Assembly: GCA_031287295.1 (NCBI GenBank)
Contig: JAITTH010000105.1
Location: 1-15,957 of the forward strand
Source of the DNA: Eubacteriales Family XIII. Incertae Sedis bacterium
Lineage (GTDB): Bacteria; Bacillota; Clostridia; Peptostreptococcales; Anaerovoracaceae
Reading direction: 5' to 3'
Length of the DNA stretch: 15,957 nucleotides
This document shows, in pieces, positions 7,732-14,013 of this stretch. The position numbers and the translations under genes are program-made. The notes beneath the pieces are model-generated. The model saw only the letters and a program-made list of their open reading frames with translations. It was not told the origin of the DNA and made no database searches. Within the stretch, counting starts at the first letter, position 1. The number at the start of each line of letters is the position of its first letter.

Positions 7732-7737
7732 TATAAT
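7732..7737 (+). promoter_or_regulatory. Possible weak internal promoter (-10 only) before hisE
   Basis: A perfect TATAAT lies in the A/T-rich 94-base gap between hisI and hisE, 30 bases before the hisE start. No convincing -35 element is found at 16-18 bases upstream, and there is no TGn extension. The unusually wide gap within an otherwise tight operon is the main reason to note it. It could give hisE and birA some independent transcription. Confidence 0.25.
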
Positions 7738-7766
7738 AGAAGAAAAAAATAGAAAGATGGCAAAAC

Positions 7767-8117
7767 ATGAATGATGTGATGAGACAGCTGAACCATACGA
7801 TTCTTGCACGCAAAGCAAACAGTGAAGAAGGCTCTTATACGGGCTATCTTTTTCGCGAAGGAATCGATAAGATCCTAAAAAAGGTGGGCGAGGAATGCAG
7901 CGAAACAATCATTGCCTCAAAGTCCTTGGAGGCAGATTCGAACGACACGCAAAAGAAAACGGATCTTGAAAATGAGATTTGCGATCTGATCTACCATTTG
8001 CTTGTGCTCATGGCAGCACAAAACATTCCGCTTTCGGATATCGAATCGATCTTGCAAGAACGAGCGAAAAAAACGAGCAACAAGAAGTCAAGTAAAATAA
8101 TTGACAAGAATAGCTGA
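7767..8117 (+). CDS. hisE: Phosphoribosyl-ATP pyrophosphohydrolase
   Basis: This 116-residue all-helical protein of the MazG-like superfamily hydrolyses PR-ATP to PR-AMP and pyrophosphate, the second step of the pathway. GSYTGYLF near 22-29 and VGEECSETIIA near 40-50 are diagnostic. The second acidic helix, LENEICDLIYHLLVLM around 67-82, supplies the rest of the magnesium-binding E/D set. The C-terminal 20 residues are Lys/Ser-rich and probably disordered. No good Shine-Dalgarno sequence precedes the ATG, so the exact start is less certain; the Met at residue 5 is an alternative. birA begins 10 bases downstream. Confidence 0.93.
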   Translation: MNDVMRQLNHTILARKANSEEGSYTGYLFREGIDKILKKVGEECSETIIASKSLEADSNDTQKKTDLENEICDLIYHLLVLMAAQNIPLSDIESILQERAKKTSNKKSSKIIDKNS

Positions 8118-8127
8118 GTGAGTTCGA

Positions 8128-9132
8128 ATGCCGATTAAAGATCAAGTGCTTGCATTATTAGAGAGCAAAAAGGGCGAAGCGGTGTCAGGCGAAATGCTTG
8201 CTGAGTCGCTTGGTGTATCTCGTACTGCCATTTGGAAGTCGGTTAAAGATTTACGAAAGAATGGATATCAAATTGATGCTGCAACACGAAGAGGATATGT
8301 CCTAGCGGACTCCAGCGACATTCTCTCCTTGCAAGGCATTTTACCTTTCCTGACGGAAATGCCGTTTGCAGCTGAGCGTGTTCAAGTTTTCCCAACACTG
8401 GATTCTACCAATGCAGAGGCAAAGAGGCACATCGCGGTAGCACCTTCCAGGGCGGAGATTCCCTACGACAGTATTTTGATTGCCGAACAGCAGACGGCCG
8501 GTCAAGGGCATCGAAACAGAGCGTATTTCTCCCCGAGTGGCAGCAGCATTTACATGAGTTTTGTTTTGAGACCGGCAGAAAGTGTCACACGCACACGTCT
8601 GATTCCACTTGTGGCTGCTGTAGCCGTATGTGAAACCATCGAAGTCTTTTTCCCTGAGGAAGTTCCCGGCATCAAGTGGGTCAATGATATTTTTTTTGAA
8701 GGGAAGAAAATATCCGGTATTCGCACAGAAGCCATTACCGATGTGGAGAGTGGCGATATCGAAACCGTGATTCTCGGTATTGGGCTAAACATCAACGTAC
8801 CGAAAAGGAGGCTCCCGGACGAGCTGAAAGAAACCACCGGATCACTCCCGCTTAGAATCGGAAAGCGCAATGAATTTGCCGCAACCCTGATCAATCGCAT
8901 CAGAATCCATTACCAGCGCCTATTGGATGGGAATGTCGAAGCCCTCATTCGTGATTATCGGGTTCGATCCTTTGTCGTCGGTAAGCGTATATGGGTTCTC
9001 GACCCAAAAGGCAATAAAGCGGCAGTTGTTACGGGCATCGGAGAAGATGGGGCATTGCTTGTTACCTATGATGACAACACACAAGCGCGTCTGATGTCCG
9101 GCGAAATTCAATTGGCAGAGTCGAATTTATGA
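8128..9132 (+). CDS. birA: BirA: biotin-[acetyl-CoA-carboxylase] ligase / biotin operon repressor
   Basis: This 334-residue class II biotin ligase activates biotin to biotinyl-AMP and attaches it to carboxylase carrier proteins. Residues 5-60 form a winged-helix domain (SGEMLAESLGVSRTAIWKSV, then the RRGYVL wing), so it probably also represses biotin genes. The catalytic core spans about 90-270: DSTN at 92-95, the biotinyl-adenylate loop at 125-131, KWVND at 183-187 (Lys183 aligning with the E. coli lysine) and GIGLNIN at 217-223. An SH3-like C-terminal domain follows (GKRIWVLD... to SGEIQL). The adenylate loop reads GQGHRNR instead of the common GRGRxGR. Only a weak GAGTGAG precedes the ATG. 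Lying 10 bases after hisE, it is likely co-transcribed, although the pathways are unrelated. Confidence 0.92.
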   Translation: MPIKDQVLALLESKKGEAVSGEMLAESLGVSRTAIWKSVKDLRKNGYQIDAATRRGYVLADSSDILSLQGILPFLTEMPFAAERVQVFPTLDSTNAEAKRHIAVAPSRAEIPYDSILIAEQQTAGQGHRNRAYFSPSGSSIYMSFVLRPAESVTRTRLIPLVAAVAVCETIEVFFPEEVPGIKWVNDIFFEGKKISGIRTEAITDVESGDIETVILGIGLNINVPKRRLPDELKETTGSLPLRIGKRNEFAATLINRIRIHYQRLLDGNVEALIRDYRVRSFVVGKRIWVLDPKGNKAAVVTGIGEDGALLVTYDDNTQARLMSGEIQLAESNL

Positions 9133-9179
9133 TGTGGGAAATGCAAGATGGTGAACGCACGGATACGTGTTCATACTAT

Positions 9180-9207
9180 ACCTTGATTTCGAATGGAATT
9201 TCAAGGT
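9180..9207 (+). terminator. Hairpin after birA, weak or atypical terminator
   Basis: ACCTTGA (9180-9186) pairs with TCAAGGT (9201-9207), with a further TTC/GAA pairing inside. A smaller bulged hairpin (GAAcgCACG with CGTGTTC, 9153-9172) lies just upstream. Neither is followed by a run of T, so this is not a standard intrinsic terminator. It is the only candidate end for the his-birA transcript before the ribosomal promoter. Confidence 0.35.
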
Positions 9208-9209
9208 GT

Positions 9210-9226
9210 CTCGAGATTCATTCTGT
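9210..9226 (+). repeat. 17-base exact direct repeat of a segment inside hisD
   Basis: CTCGAGATTCATTCTGT here is identical to positions 4200-4216, which encode part of the EHLEIHSVD stretch of HisD. The match does not extend on either side. It sits between the hairpin after birA and the A-tracts of the ribosomal promoter. It may be chance, a short duplication remnant, or something functional. Confidence 0.6.
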
Positions 9227-9227
9227 G

Positions 9228-9285
9228 AAAAATTCGAAAAAAAATCGATAAAGCTCTTGAAACCCTAAATATGTTGTCATATAAT
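9228..9285 (+). promoter_or_regulatory. Promoter of the S10 ribosomal protein operon, with A-tract UP-like element
   Basis: TTGAAA (9257-9262) and a perfect TATAAT (9280-9285) are spaced by exactly 17 bases. Two A-tracts upstream (9228-9232 and 9237-9244) resemble the UP elements of strongly expressed genes. Transcription should begin near 9292, giving a leader of just under 200 bases before rpsJ. This is the best promoter in the window. Confidence 0.85.
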
Positions 9286-9291
9286 AATCAA

Positions 9292-9489
9292 GCTTGCAAA
9301 AAAAGCAGGTTTTTTGTTGCGTAAAGCAACGATTCTGTATTTGCAAGGCGCGGTGGGAGGTTGCCGGAGAAGCACCGTCGGGGAATTTTCACCGTATGTA
9401 CGTTCAGGAAACGTTAATAAAAGGAAGTAATATCCTTCGCGGAAAATAGATTGGTGCGGAACGCGAAAACATATTAATAGGAGGAAAGC
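9292..9489 (+). promoter_or_regulatory. Structured 5' leader of the S10 operon (candidate ribosomal-protein-responsive leader)
   Basis: The untranslated leader contains many complementary segments. CTTGCAAA (9293-9300) pairs with TTTGCAAG (9340-9347), enclosing CAG/CTG (9306-9308 with 9335-9337) and a perfect hairpin GTTGC-GTAAA-GCAAC (9316-9330). CGGTG (9351-9355) can pair with either of two CACCG copies (9373-9377 or 9390-9394). ACGTT/AACGT (9400-9414) forms a small hairpin. AAGGA/TCCTT (9421-9437) shares bases with TTCGCG/CGCGAA (9436-9467), so these two exclude each other. The last stem ends 11 bases before the AGGAGG (9479-9484) of rpsJ. In E. coli the S10 leader is bound by L4; whether L4 or another protein acts here is inference. 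No T run follows any stem, which argues for translational rather than termination control. Confidence 0.5.
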
Positions 9490-9801
9490 ATGGCAGAACA
9501 GCAAAAGATCCGGATAAGACTGAAAGCGTATGAGCCGGAAATTTTGGATAAGGCGGCTTCAGATATTGTTGAGACCGCAAAGCGTAACGGAGCAGCAGTT
9601 TCGGGACCGATTCCGCTTCCCACGGAGAAAGAAGTTGTCACAATTCTTCGTGCAGTGCACAAATATAAGGACAGCCGTGAACAATTCGAACAACGTACGC
9701 ATAAACGTCTGATTGTGATCACGCAAACGACAACGAAGGCGGTAGACGCCCTCATGAAGCTCGACCTCGCCGCAGGCGTAGATATCGAAATCAAGTTATA
9801 G
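9490..9801 (+). CDS. rpsJ: 30S ribosomal protein S10
   Basis: This 103-residue S10 has the normal length. The family signature SGPIPLPT at 38-45, and HKYKDSREQFEQRTHKR near 57-73, are intact. S10 sits in the head of the small subunit and also acts in transcription antitermination as NusE. It is the first gene of the cluster, with AGGAGG five bases before the ATG. A 56-base gap with a G/C-rich hairpin separates it from rplC. Confidence 0.98.
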   Translation: MAEQQKIRIRLKAYEPEILDKAASDIVETAKRNGAAVSGPIPLPTEKEVVTILRAVHKYKDSREQFEQRTHKRLIVITQTTTKAVDALMKLDLAAGVDIEIKL

Positions 9802-9815
9802 CTCGCTCTTAGAAT

Positions 9816-9840
9816 GACCCCGTGTGTTTGGTAAGGGGTC
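9816..9840 (+). other. Hairpin between rpsJ and rplC
   Basis: GACCCC (9816-9821) and GGGGTC (9835-9840) form a perfect 6-base-pair stem with a 13-base loop. It lies 7 bases before the AAGGAGG of rplC and 14 bases after the rpsJ stop. There is no T run after it, so it is unlikely to be a terminator. It could be an RNA processing site or set the expression of L3 relative to S10. Confidence 0.5.
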
Positions 9841-9857
9841 CGCTGTAAGGAGGAACA

Positions 9858-10490
9858 ATGAAGACAATCATCGGCAAAAAAGTCGGGATGACGCAAATCT
9901 TCTCAGAAGAAGGCACGCTTATTCCCGTCACGGTCATAGAGGCGGGACCCAATACGGTTACGCAGGTAAAGACCGCGGAAACAGACGGCTACGATGCTGT
10001 GCAGGTCGGCTATCTCGATCTAAAAGAACATCGTGCGAATAACCCCACGAAAGGGCATTTCAAAAAGTGGGACGCCCCGCTAAAAAAACATCTTTCCGAA
10101 ATTCGGTTGACAGAAGGCGAAAAGTACGATGCCGGACAGGAAATCACCGTTGCGGATTTTGAAGAGGGTGTCAAAGTAGATGTGACCGGAACTTCAAAGG
10201 GGAAGGGCACGCAGGGTAACATCAAACGTCACGGGCATCACAGAGGACCCATGACGCATGGTTCTAAACATAAGAGACTTGCGGGAGCTCTTGCGGCGGG
10301 TACATATCCGTCCAGAGTTTTCAAGGGCAATGCCGGTCCCGGACGCATGGGATACGACACCGTTACCATCCAGAATCTTGATCTGGTGAAGGTCATTCCG
10401 GAACGCAATGTACTGCTCATCAAGGGCGCGGTTCCCGGAAGGCGCGGCGGACTCGTAAGAGTGCGATACGCGATCAAGGGCCAGGAATAG
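9858..10490 (+). CDS. rplC: 50S ribosomal protein L3
   Basis: This 210-residue protein of normal length starts GKKVGMTQIF and has GTSKGKGTQGNIKRH and RGPMTHGSKH in the long loop that reaches toward the peptidyl transferase centre. GRMGYDTVTIQNL and GAVPGRRGGLVRV close the fold. L3 binds 23S rRNA early in assembly. The tip after HGSKH reads KRLAGALAAGTYPSRVFKG, whereas most bacterial L3 proteins have a HRxPGSxG-type segment here. AAGGAGG precedes the ATG. Confidence 0.97.
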   Translation: MKTIIGKKVGMTQIFSEEGTLIPVTVIEAGPNTVTQVKTAETDGYDAVQVGYLDLKEHRANNPTKGHFKKWDAPLKKHLSEIRLTEGEKYDAGQEITVADFEEGVKVDVTGTSKGKGTQGNIKRHGHHRGPMTHGSKHKRLAGALAAGTYPSRVFKGNAGPGRMGYDTVTIQNLDLVKVIPERNVLLIKGAVPGRRGGLVRVRYAIKGQE

Positions 10491-10509
10491 AAAGCGAGGG
10501 TAGCAGAAA

Positions 10510-11133
10510 ATGGCAAAAGTTGAAATGCTAAAAATGGACGGTACCTCGGCCGGTGAAATCGAACTGAACGATGAGATTTTCGGTATCGAGGCAAATGAAT
10601 ATGCCGTCTATGAAGTCATAAAGAATTATTTGGCGAATCAGCGCCAGGGTACGCAGTCTGCAAAAACGCGCGCCGAAGTACGCGGAGGTGGCAGAAAGCC
10701 CTTCCGTCAAAAAGGTACGGGTCGTTCCAGACAGGGTAGCACCGTAGCACCGAATCATGTCGGTGGTGGCATCGTGTTTGCGCCGAAGCCGCGCGATTAC
10801 AGCTACTCCGTTCCCAAAAAGGTCAAACGCCTTGCTTTGAAATCGGCGCTCTCCGCGAAGGTTTCCGATGGCGAAATCATCATCATCGACGAACTTCATT
10901 TCGAAGAACCGAAGACAAAGCAGATGGTTGAATTCCTTTCAAACGTAAAGGCCGAAAAAAAGGCCCTCATCGTTACCGCAGTAAAAGATGACGTGGTCAT
11001 CCGTTCCGCAGCAAACATTCCCGGCATTGGGACAACGCAGGTTGGAACATTAAACGTTTATGAAATCCTGAATCACACTTCCTTCATTCTCACGAAGGCA
11101 GCCGTGGAAAAAATCGAGGAGGTGTATTCCTGA
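10510..11133 (+). CDS. rplD: 50S ribosomal protein L4
   Basis: This 207-residue L4 has the extended loop lining the peptide exit tunnel: GGGRKPFRQKGTGRSRQGS near 59-77, then VGGGIVFAPKPRDYSY. In E. coli the same protein is the feedback regulator of the S10 operon, binding the rpsJ leader, and also inhibits RNase E. Regulation of the leader at 9292-9489 by this L4 is possible but unproven. GAGGG precedes the ATG. The stop overlaps the rplW start by one base (TGATG), indicating coupled translation. Confidence 0.97.
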   Translation: MAKVEMLKMDGTSAGEIELNDEIFGIEANEYAVYEVIKNYLANQRQGTQSAKTRAEVRGGGRKPFRQKGTGRSRQGSTVAPNHVGGGIVFAPKPRDYSYSVPKKVKRLALKSALSAKVSDGEIIIIDELHFEEPKTKQMVEFLSNVKAEKKALIVTAVKDDVVIRSAANIPGIGTTQVGTLNVYEILNHTSFILTKAAVEKIEEVYS

Positions 11134-11423
11134 TGAAGACTCCTTACGATGTAATCATCAAGCCCATCATTTCCGAAAAGAGCATGATGGATGCAGAGAA
11201 CAAAAAGTATACGTTCAAGGTGGCTGTCGGATCCAATAAGACCGAAGTGAAGCTCGCCGTTGAAGAAATTTTCGGCGTGAGTGTAAAAAAAGTCAACATC
11301 ATGAACTATAAAGGTAAGCTGAAAAGAGTAGGAAGACAGATCGGCCGTAGATCTTCATGGAAGAAGGCCATTGTAACCCTCGCAGAGGGAAGCAAAGAGA
11401 TCGAATTCTTCCAGAGTCTGTAG
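11133..11423 (+). CDS. rplW: 50S ribosomal protein L23
   Basis: This 96-residue L23 begins TPYDVIIKPIISEKSM, the family signature, and has the KVAVGSNKTEVKLAVE core and VKKVNIMN strand. L23 sits at the tunnel exit and is the docking site for trigger factor and SRP. The ATG shares its A with the rplD stop codon; GAGGAGG lies upstream inside rplD. It lacks any unusual extension. Confidence 0.97.
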   Translation: MKTPYDVIIKPIISEKSMMDAENKKYTFKVAVGSNKTEVKLAVEEIFGVSVKKVNIMNYKGKLKRVGRQIGRRSSWKKAIVTLAEGSKEIEFFQSL

Positions 11424-11438
11424 GAGGGGTGAGCCAGA

Positions 11439-12272
11439 ATGGGCATTAAAAAGTACAATCCGACCACACCGGGGCTTCGGGGTATGACGGTTTCGACCTT
11501 TGAAGAAATCACGACGGACAAACCCGAAAAGTCCCTTACGGTTACATTAAAAAAACATTCGGGAAGAAACTCCCGTGGCAAGATCACCGTTCGCCATCGT
11601 GGCGGCGGCTATCGCCCGAAGTATCGCATCATCGATTTCAAGCGCAATAAGGACGGCATTGCCGGTCGTGTTGCCACCATCGAATACGATCCCAACCGTA
11701 GTGCAAACATCGCGCTTATCATTTATGCAGACGGTGAAAAACGTTACATCATTGCACCCAATAAACTTACTGTAGGCAATGTGGTGTACTCAGGACCGGA
11801 TGTCGATATTCAGATTGGAAATGCGCTGCCTCTGCGCAACATTCCACTCGGTACCATCATTCATAACATCGAACTGAAAGCCGGCAAAGGTGCACAGATG
11901 GTTCGCTCCGCCGGTAACAGTGCGCAGCTTATGGCAAAAGAAGATAAATTCGCACAGGTGAGACTGCCTTCCGGGGAAGTTCGTCGTGTGCATATCGATT
12001 GTCGTGCGACGATCGGCGAAGTCGGAAATCTCGACCACGAACAGATTAAAATCGGCAAGGCAGGCAGGAAACGTCATATGGGCATTCGCCCGACGGTTCG
12101 TGGCTCCGTCATGAACCCGAACGATCACCCGCACGGTGGTGGTGAAGGTAAAGCCGGTATTGGACGCGTTGGTCCTGTAACGCCATGGGGCAAGCCGACT
12201 CTTGGATACAAGACGAGAAAGAAAAACAAGCATTCCAATAAGTACATCGTCAAGAGACGTGGCGTGAGATAG
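11439..12272 (+). CDS. rplB: 50S ribosomal protein L2
   Basis: This 277-residue L2 has the normal length. KHSGRNSRGKITVRHRGGG near 35-53 and YRIIDFKRNKDG follow the family. The C-terminal DHPHGGGEGKAG segment carries the histidine that is functionally important near the peptidyl transferase centre. The tail WGKPTLGYKTRKKNK then RRGVR is typical. L2 is needed for subunit association. TAGGAGGGG of the rplW end supplies the ribosome binding site. Confidence 0.98.
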   Translation: MGIKKYNPTTPGLRGMTVSTFEEITTDKPEKSLTVTLKKHSGRNSRGKITVRHRGGGYRPKYRIIDFKRNKDGIAGRVATIEYDPNRSANIALIIYADGEKRYIIAPNKLTVGNVVYSGPDVDIQIGNALPLRNIPLGTIIHNIELKAGKGAQMVRSAGNSAQLMAKEDKFAQVRLPSGEVRRVHIDCRATIGEVGNLDHEQIKIGKAGRKRHMGIRPTVRGSVMNPNDHPHGGGEGKAGIGRVGPVTPWGKPTLGYKTRKKNKHSNKYIVKRRGVR

Positions 12273-12292
12273 CGGGGAGGAGAATTCAAATA

Positions 12293-12661
12293 ATGGGTAG
12301 ATCATTAAAAAAAGGTCCCTTTGTAAACAAGAAACTGCTGAAAGTCATTGACGACCTGAATGCAAGAAACGAAAAGCGCATTTTACGTACATGGTCACGG
12401 CCATCCACCATCTTTCCTCAGATGGTCGGACATACCATCGCAGTTCACGACGGAAGAAGGCACGTGCCTGTCTACATCACGGAAGACATGGTCGGACATA
12501 GACTCGGTGAGTTTGCCCCGACACGCACATACAGAGGACACGGAAACGATAAGAGCACCAAGGTAAAGAAAACGGTTAAACTTGACTTCTCGGCAGTCAC
12601 GTCTGCGGCACCTGCTGCGGCAACACCGGAACCGGCACCTGCTCCTTCGTCCGATGAGTAG
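12293..12661 (+). CDS. rpsS: 30S ribosomal protein S19 with Ala/Pro-rich C-terminal tail
   Basis: Residues 1 to about 92 are an ordinary S19: GRSLKKGPFV at 2-11, RTWSRPSTIFPQMVGHTIAV at 32-51, and GEFAPTRTYRGH at 72-83. S19 lies in the head of the 30S subunit beside S13, where its C-terminal end reaches toward the decoding site. Bacterial S19 usually ends at about 92-93 residues; this one has 122. The extra 30 residues are Ala/Pro/Ser-rich and end acidic (PAPAPSSDE), so they look disordered. The stop is followed by a good ribosome binding site for rplV, so a frameshift of the tail is unlikely. Its function is unknown. Confidence 0.96.
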   Translation: MGRSLKKGPFVNKKLLKVIDDLNARNEKRILRTWSRPSTIFPQMVGHTIAVHDGRRHVPVYITEDMVGHRLGEFAPTRTYRGHGNDKSTKVKKTVKLDFSAVTSAAPAAATPEPAPAPSSDE

Positions 12662-12680
12662 AAAGGGGACGAATTAAATC

Positions 12681-13016
12681 ATGGAAGCAAAAGCAATTGC
12701 AAAATATGTAAGGATGTCGCCGATTAAGCTCAAGCCTGTTGCCGATTTGGTGAGAGGCAAGAATTTGAACGAGGCCCTCGACATACTGAAGTTTACACCC
12801 GGAAAAGGCTCTGAAATTGTAGAAAAGGTTGTGAAATCGGCTGCTGCAAATGCGGAAAACAACTTCGATATGAACCGCGAAGAGCTGTATATCGCTGAGA
12901 TTTATGCCAATCAGGGATCCACCATGAAACGGTGGCGTGCTGCAGACCGCGGTCGTGCGGCAAAGATTTTAAAGAGAAGCAGCCATGTCGGCGTGACACT
13001 GAGGGAAAAGGAGTAA
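12681..13016 (+). CDS. rplV: 50S ribosomal protein L22
   Basis: This 111-residue L22 starts MEAKAIAKYVRMSPIK, typical of the family, with LVRGKNLNEALDIL near 23-36 and the C-terminal hairpin RGRAAKILKRSSHVGVTL that lines the exit tunnel, where macrolide-resistance changes arise in other species. Here the hairpin looks intact. AAAGGGGA precedes the ATG. The end of the gene carries AAAAGGAG, which serves rpsC four bases downstream. Confidence 0.97.
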   Translation: MEAKAIAKYVRMSPIKLKPVADLVRGKNLNEALDILKFTPGKGSEIVEKVVKSAAANAENNFDMNREELYIAEIYANQGSTMKRWRAADRGRAAKILKRSSHVGVTLREKE

Positions 13017-13020
13017 CACG

Positions 13021-13995
13021 ATGGGTCAAAAGGTTAGCCCTCATGGGTTGAGAGTCGGAATCATCAGCGACTGGGATTCCAAATGGTATGCAAATAAAAA
13101 GAACTTTTCGGATTTCCTGATTGAAGATAACCAGATTCGTGAGTTTATCAAACGTAAACTGTATGCGGCAGGGATCTCCAAGACGGTCATCGAGAGAGCT
13201 GCAGACAACAAGATTAAAGTCACGGTCATGACAGACAAACCGGGTGTCATCATTGGACGTTCCGGAAAGGGTATCGATGAGCTGAAGGGTGCACTGCAGA
13301 AGATGACGAAAAAGACGGTGTTTGTGAACATCGTTGAAGTGAAGCGGGCTGCGCTGGATGCACAGCTTACTGCGGAAAGCATTGCGCAGGCTTTGGAAAA
13401 ACGTATTTCTTTCCGTCGTGCCATGAAGCAAGCCATCGGTCGCACGATGAGAGAAGGCGCAAAGGGCGTGAAAGTCCTTGTTTCAGGAAGACTGGGCGGC
13501 GCCGAAATCGCGAGAAGCGAAAAATACAACGAAGGCAATGTGCCTCTTCATACACTTCGGGCGAACATCGACTATGGTTTTGCGGAAGCCGACACGACTT
13601 TTGGAAAGATTGGCGTTAAAGTCTGGATCAATCTCGGAGAGCGTTTGGAGAAGGGTCTCATGAGTCCCATCCCTGTGCAGGAGAAGGGCGATCGTTCCGG
13701 AGACCGCCGTGGTGGAAGACGTGGTGAGCGTGACGGTGAACGTCCACGCAGAGATCGCGGTAATCGTCCCCCGGGTGGCGGTGGTGGTCGTGGGCGCAGA
13801 GACGAAGGTCCTGCCATTCCTCGCGCAATCAACCCGAGAAAACGCATTAAGCCGAAGTTCGATCCTGAAGAAGAAGCAAAGAAGGCGGCAAACGCCGCTG
13901 CAGCAGCGCAGGCTGAAGAAGCAATCGCGAACCAGACGGCCGATTCGGTCGCGGATGCCCCGGTGCAAGATACGGGTGCAACCGATAACGATTAG
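13021..13995 (+). CDS. rpsC: 30S ribosomal protein S3 with long Arg/Gly-rich and acidic C-terminal tail
   Basis: Residues 1 to about 207 are a normal S3: GQKVSPHGLRVGI at 2-14, the KH domain with GVIIGRSGKGIDEL near 75-88, and the C-domain ending KVWINLGE at about 200-207. S3 lines the mRNA entry channel and contributes to helicase activity. The family usually ends near 210-230 residues; this protein has 324. The tail has two parts. Residues 223-260 contain 14 Arg and 13 Gly in 38 residues. A short basic Pro/Lys stretch follows, then residues 281-324 are Ala-rich and acidic, ending ATDND. The opposite charges could fold back on each other or bind RNA. The frame stays open and rplP follows with a proper ribosome binding site, so the tail is real coding sequence. 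Confidence 0.96.
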   Translation: MGQKVSPHGLRVGIISDWDSKWYANKKNFSDFLIEDNQIREFIKRKLYAAGISKTVIERAADNKIKVTVMTDKPGVIIGRSGKGIDELKGALQKMTKKTVFVNIVEVKRAALDAQLTAESIAQALEKRISFRRAMKQAIGRTMREGAKGVKVLVSGRLGGAEIARSEKYNEGNVPLHTLRANIDYGFAEADTTFGKIGVKVWINLGERLEKGLMSPIPVQEKGDRSGDRRGGRRGERDGERPRRDRGNRPPGGGGGRGRRDEGPAIPRAINPRKRIKPKFDPEEEAKKAANAAAAAQAEEAIANQTADSVADAPVQDTGATDND

Positions 13996-14013
13996 AAAGG
14001 AGCCTACCTCACA

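Noticed and set aside
9180..9207. Canonical intrinsic terminator after birA
   Set aside because: The stem is present but no T run follows, so it is listed only as a weak or atypical terminator.
9396..9449. 17-codon leader peptide in the S10 leader
   Set aside because: No convincing ribosome binding site and no distinctive codon content; the region is better explained by RNA stems.
13687..13800. Frameshift or assembly error creating the S3 tail
   Set aside because: The frame stays open for over 300 bases with purposeful composition and ends just before a good rplP ribosome binding site.
13483..13968. Minus-strand and alternative frames over the rpsC tail
   Set aside because: They arise from the biased codon composition of the Arg/Gly and Ala-rich tail; the rpsC frame is continuous with the S3 core.
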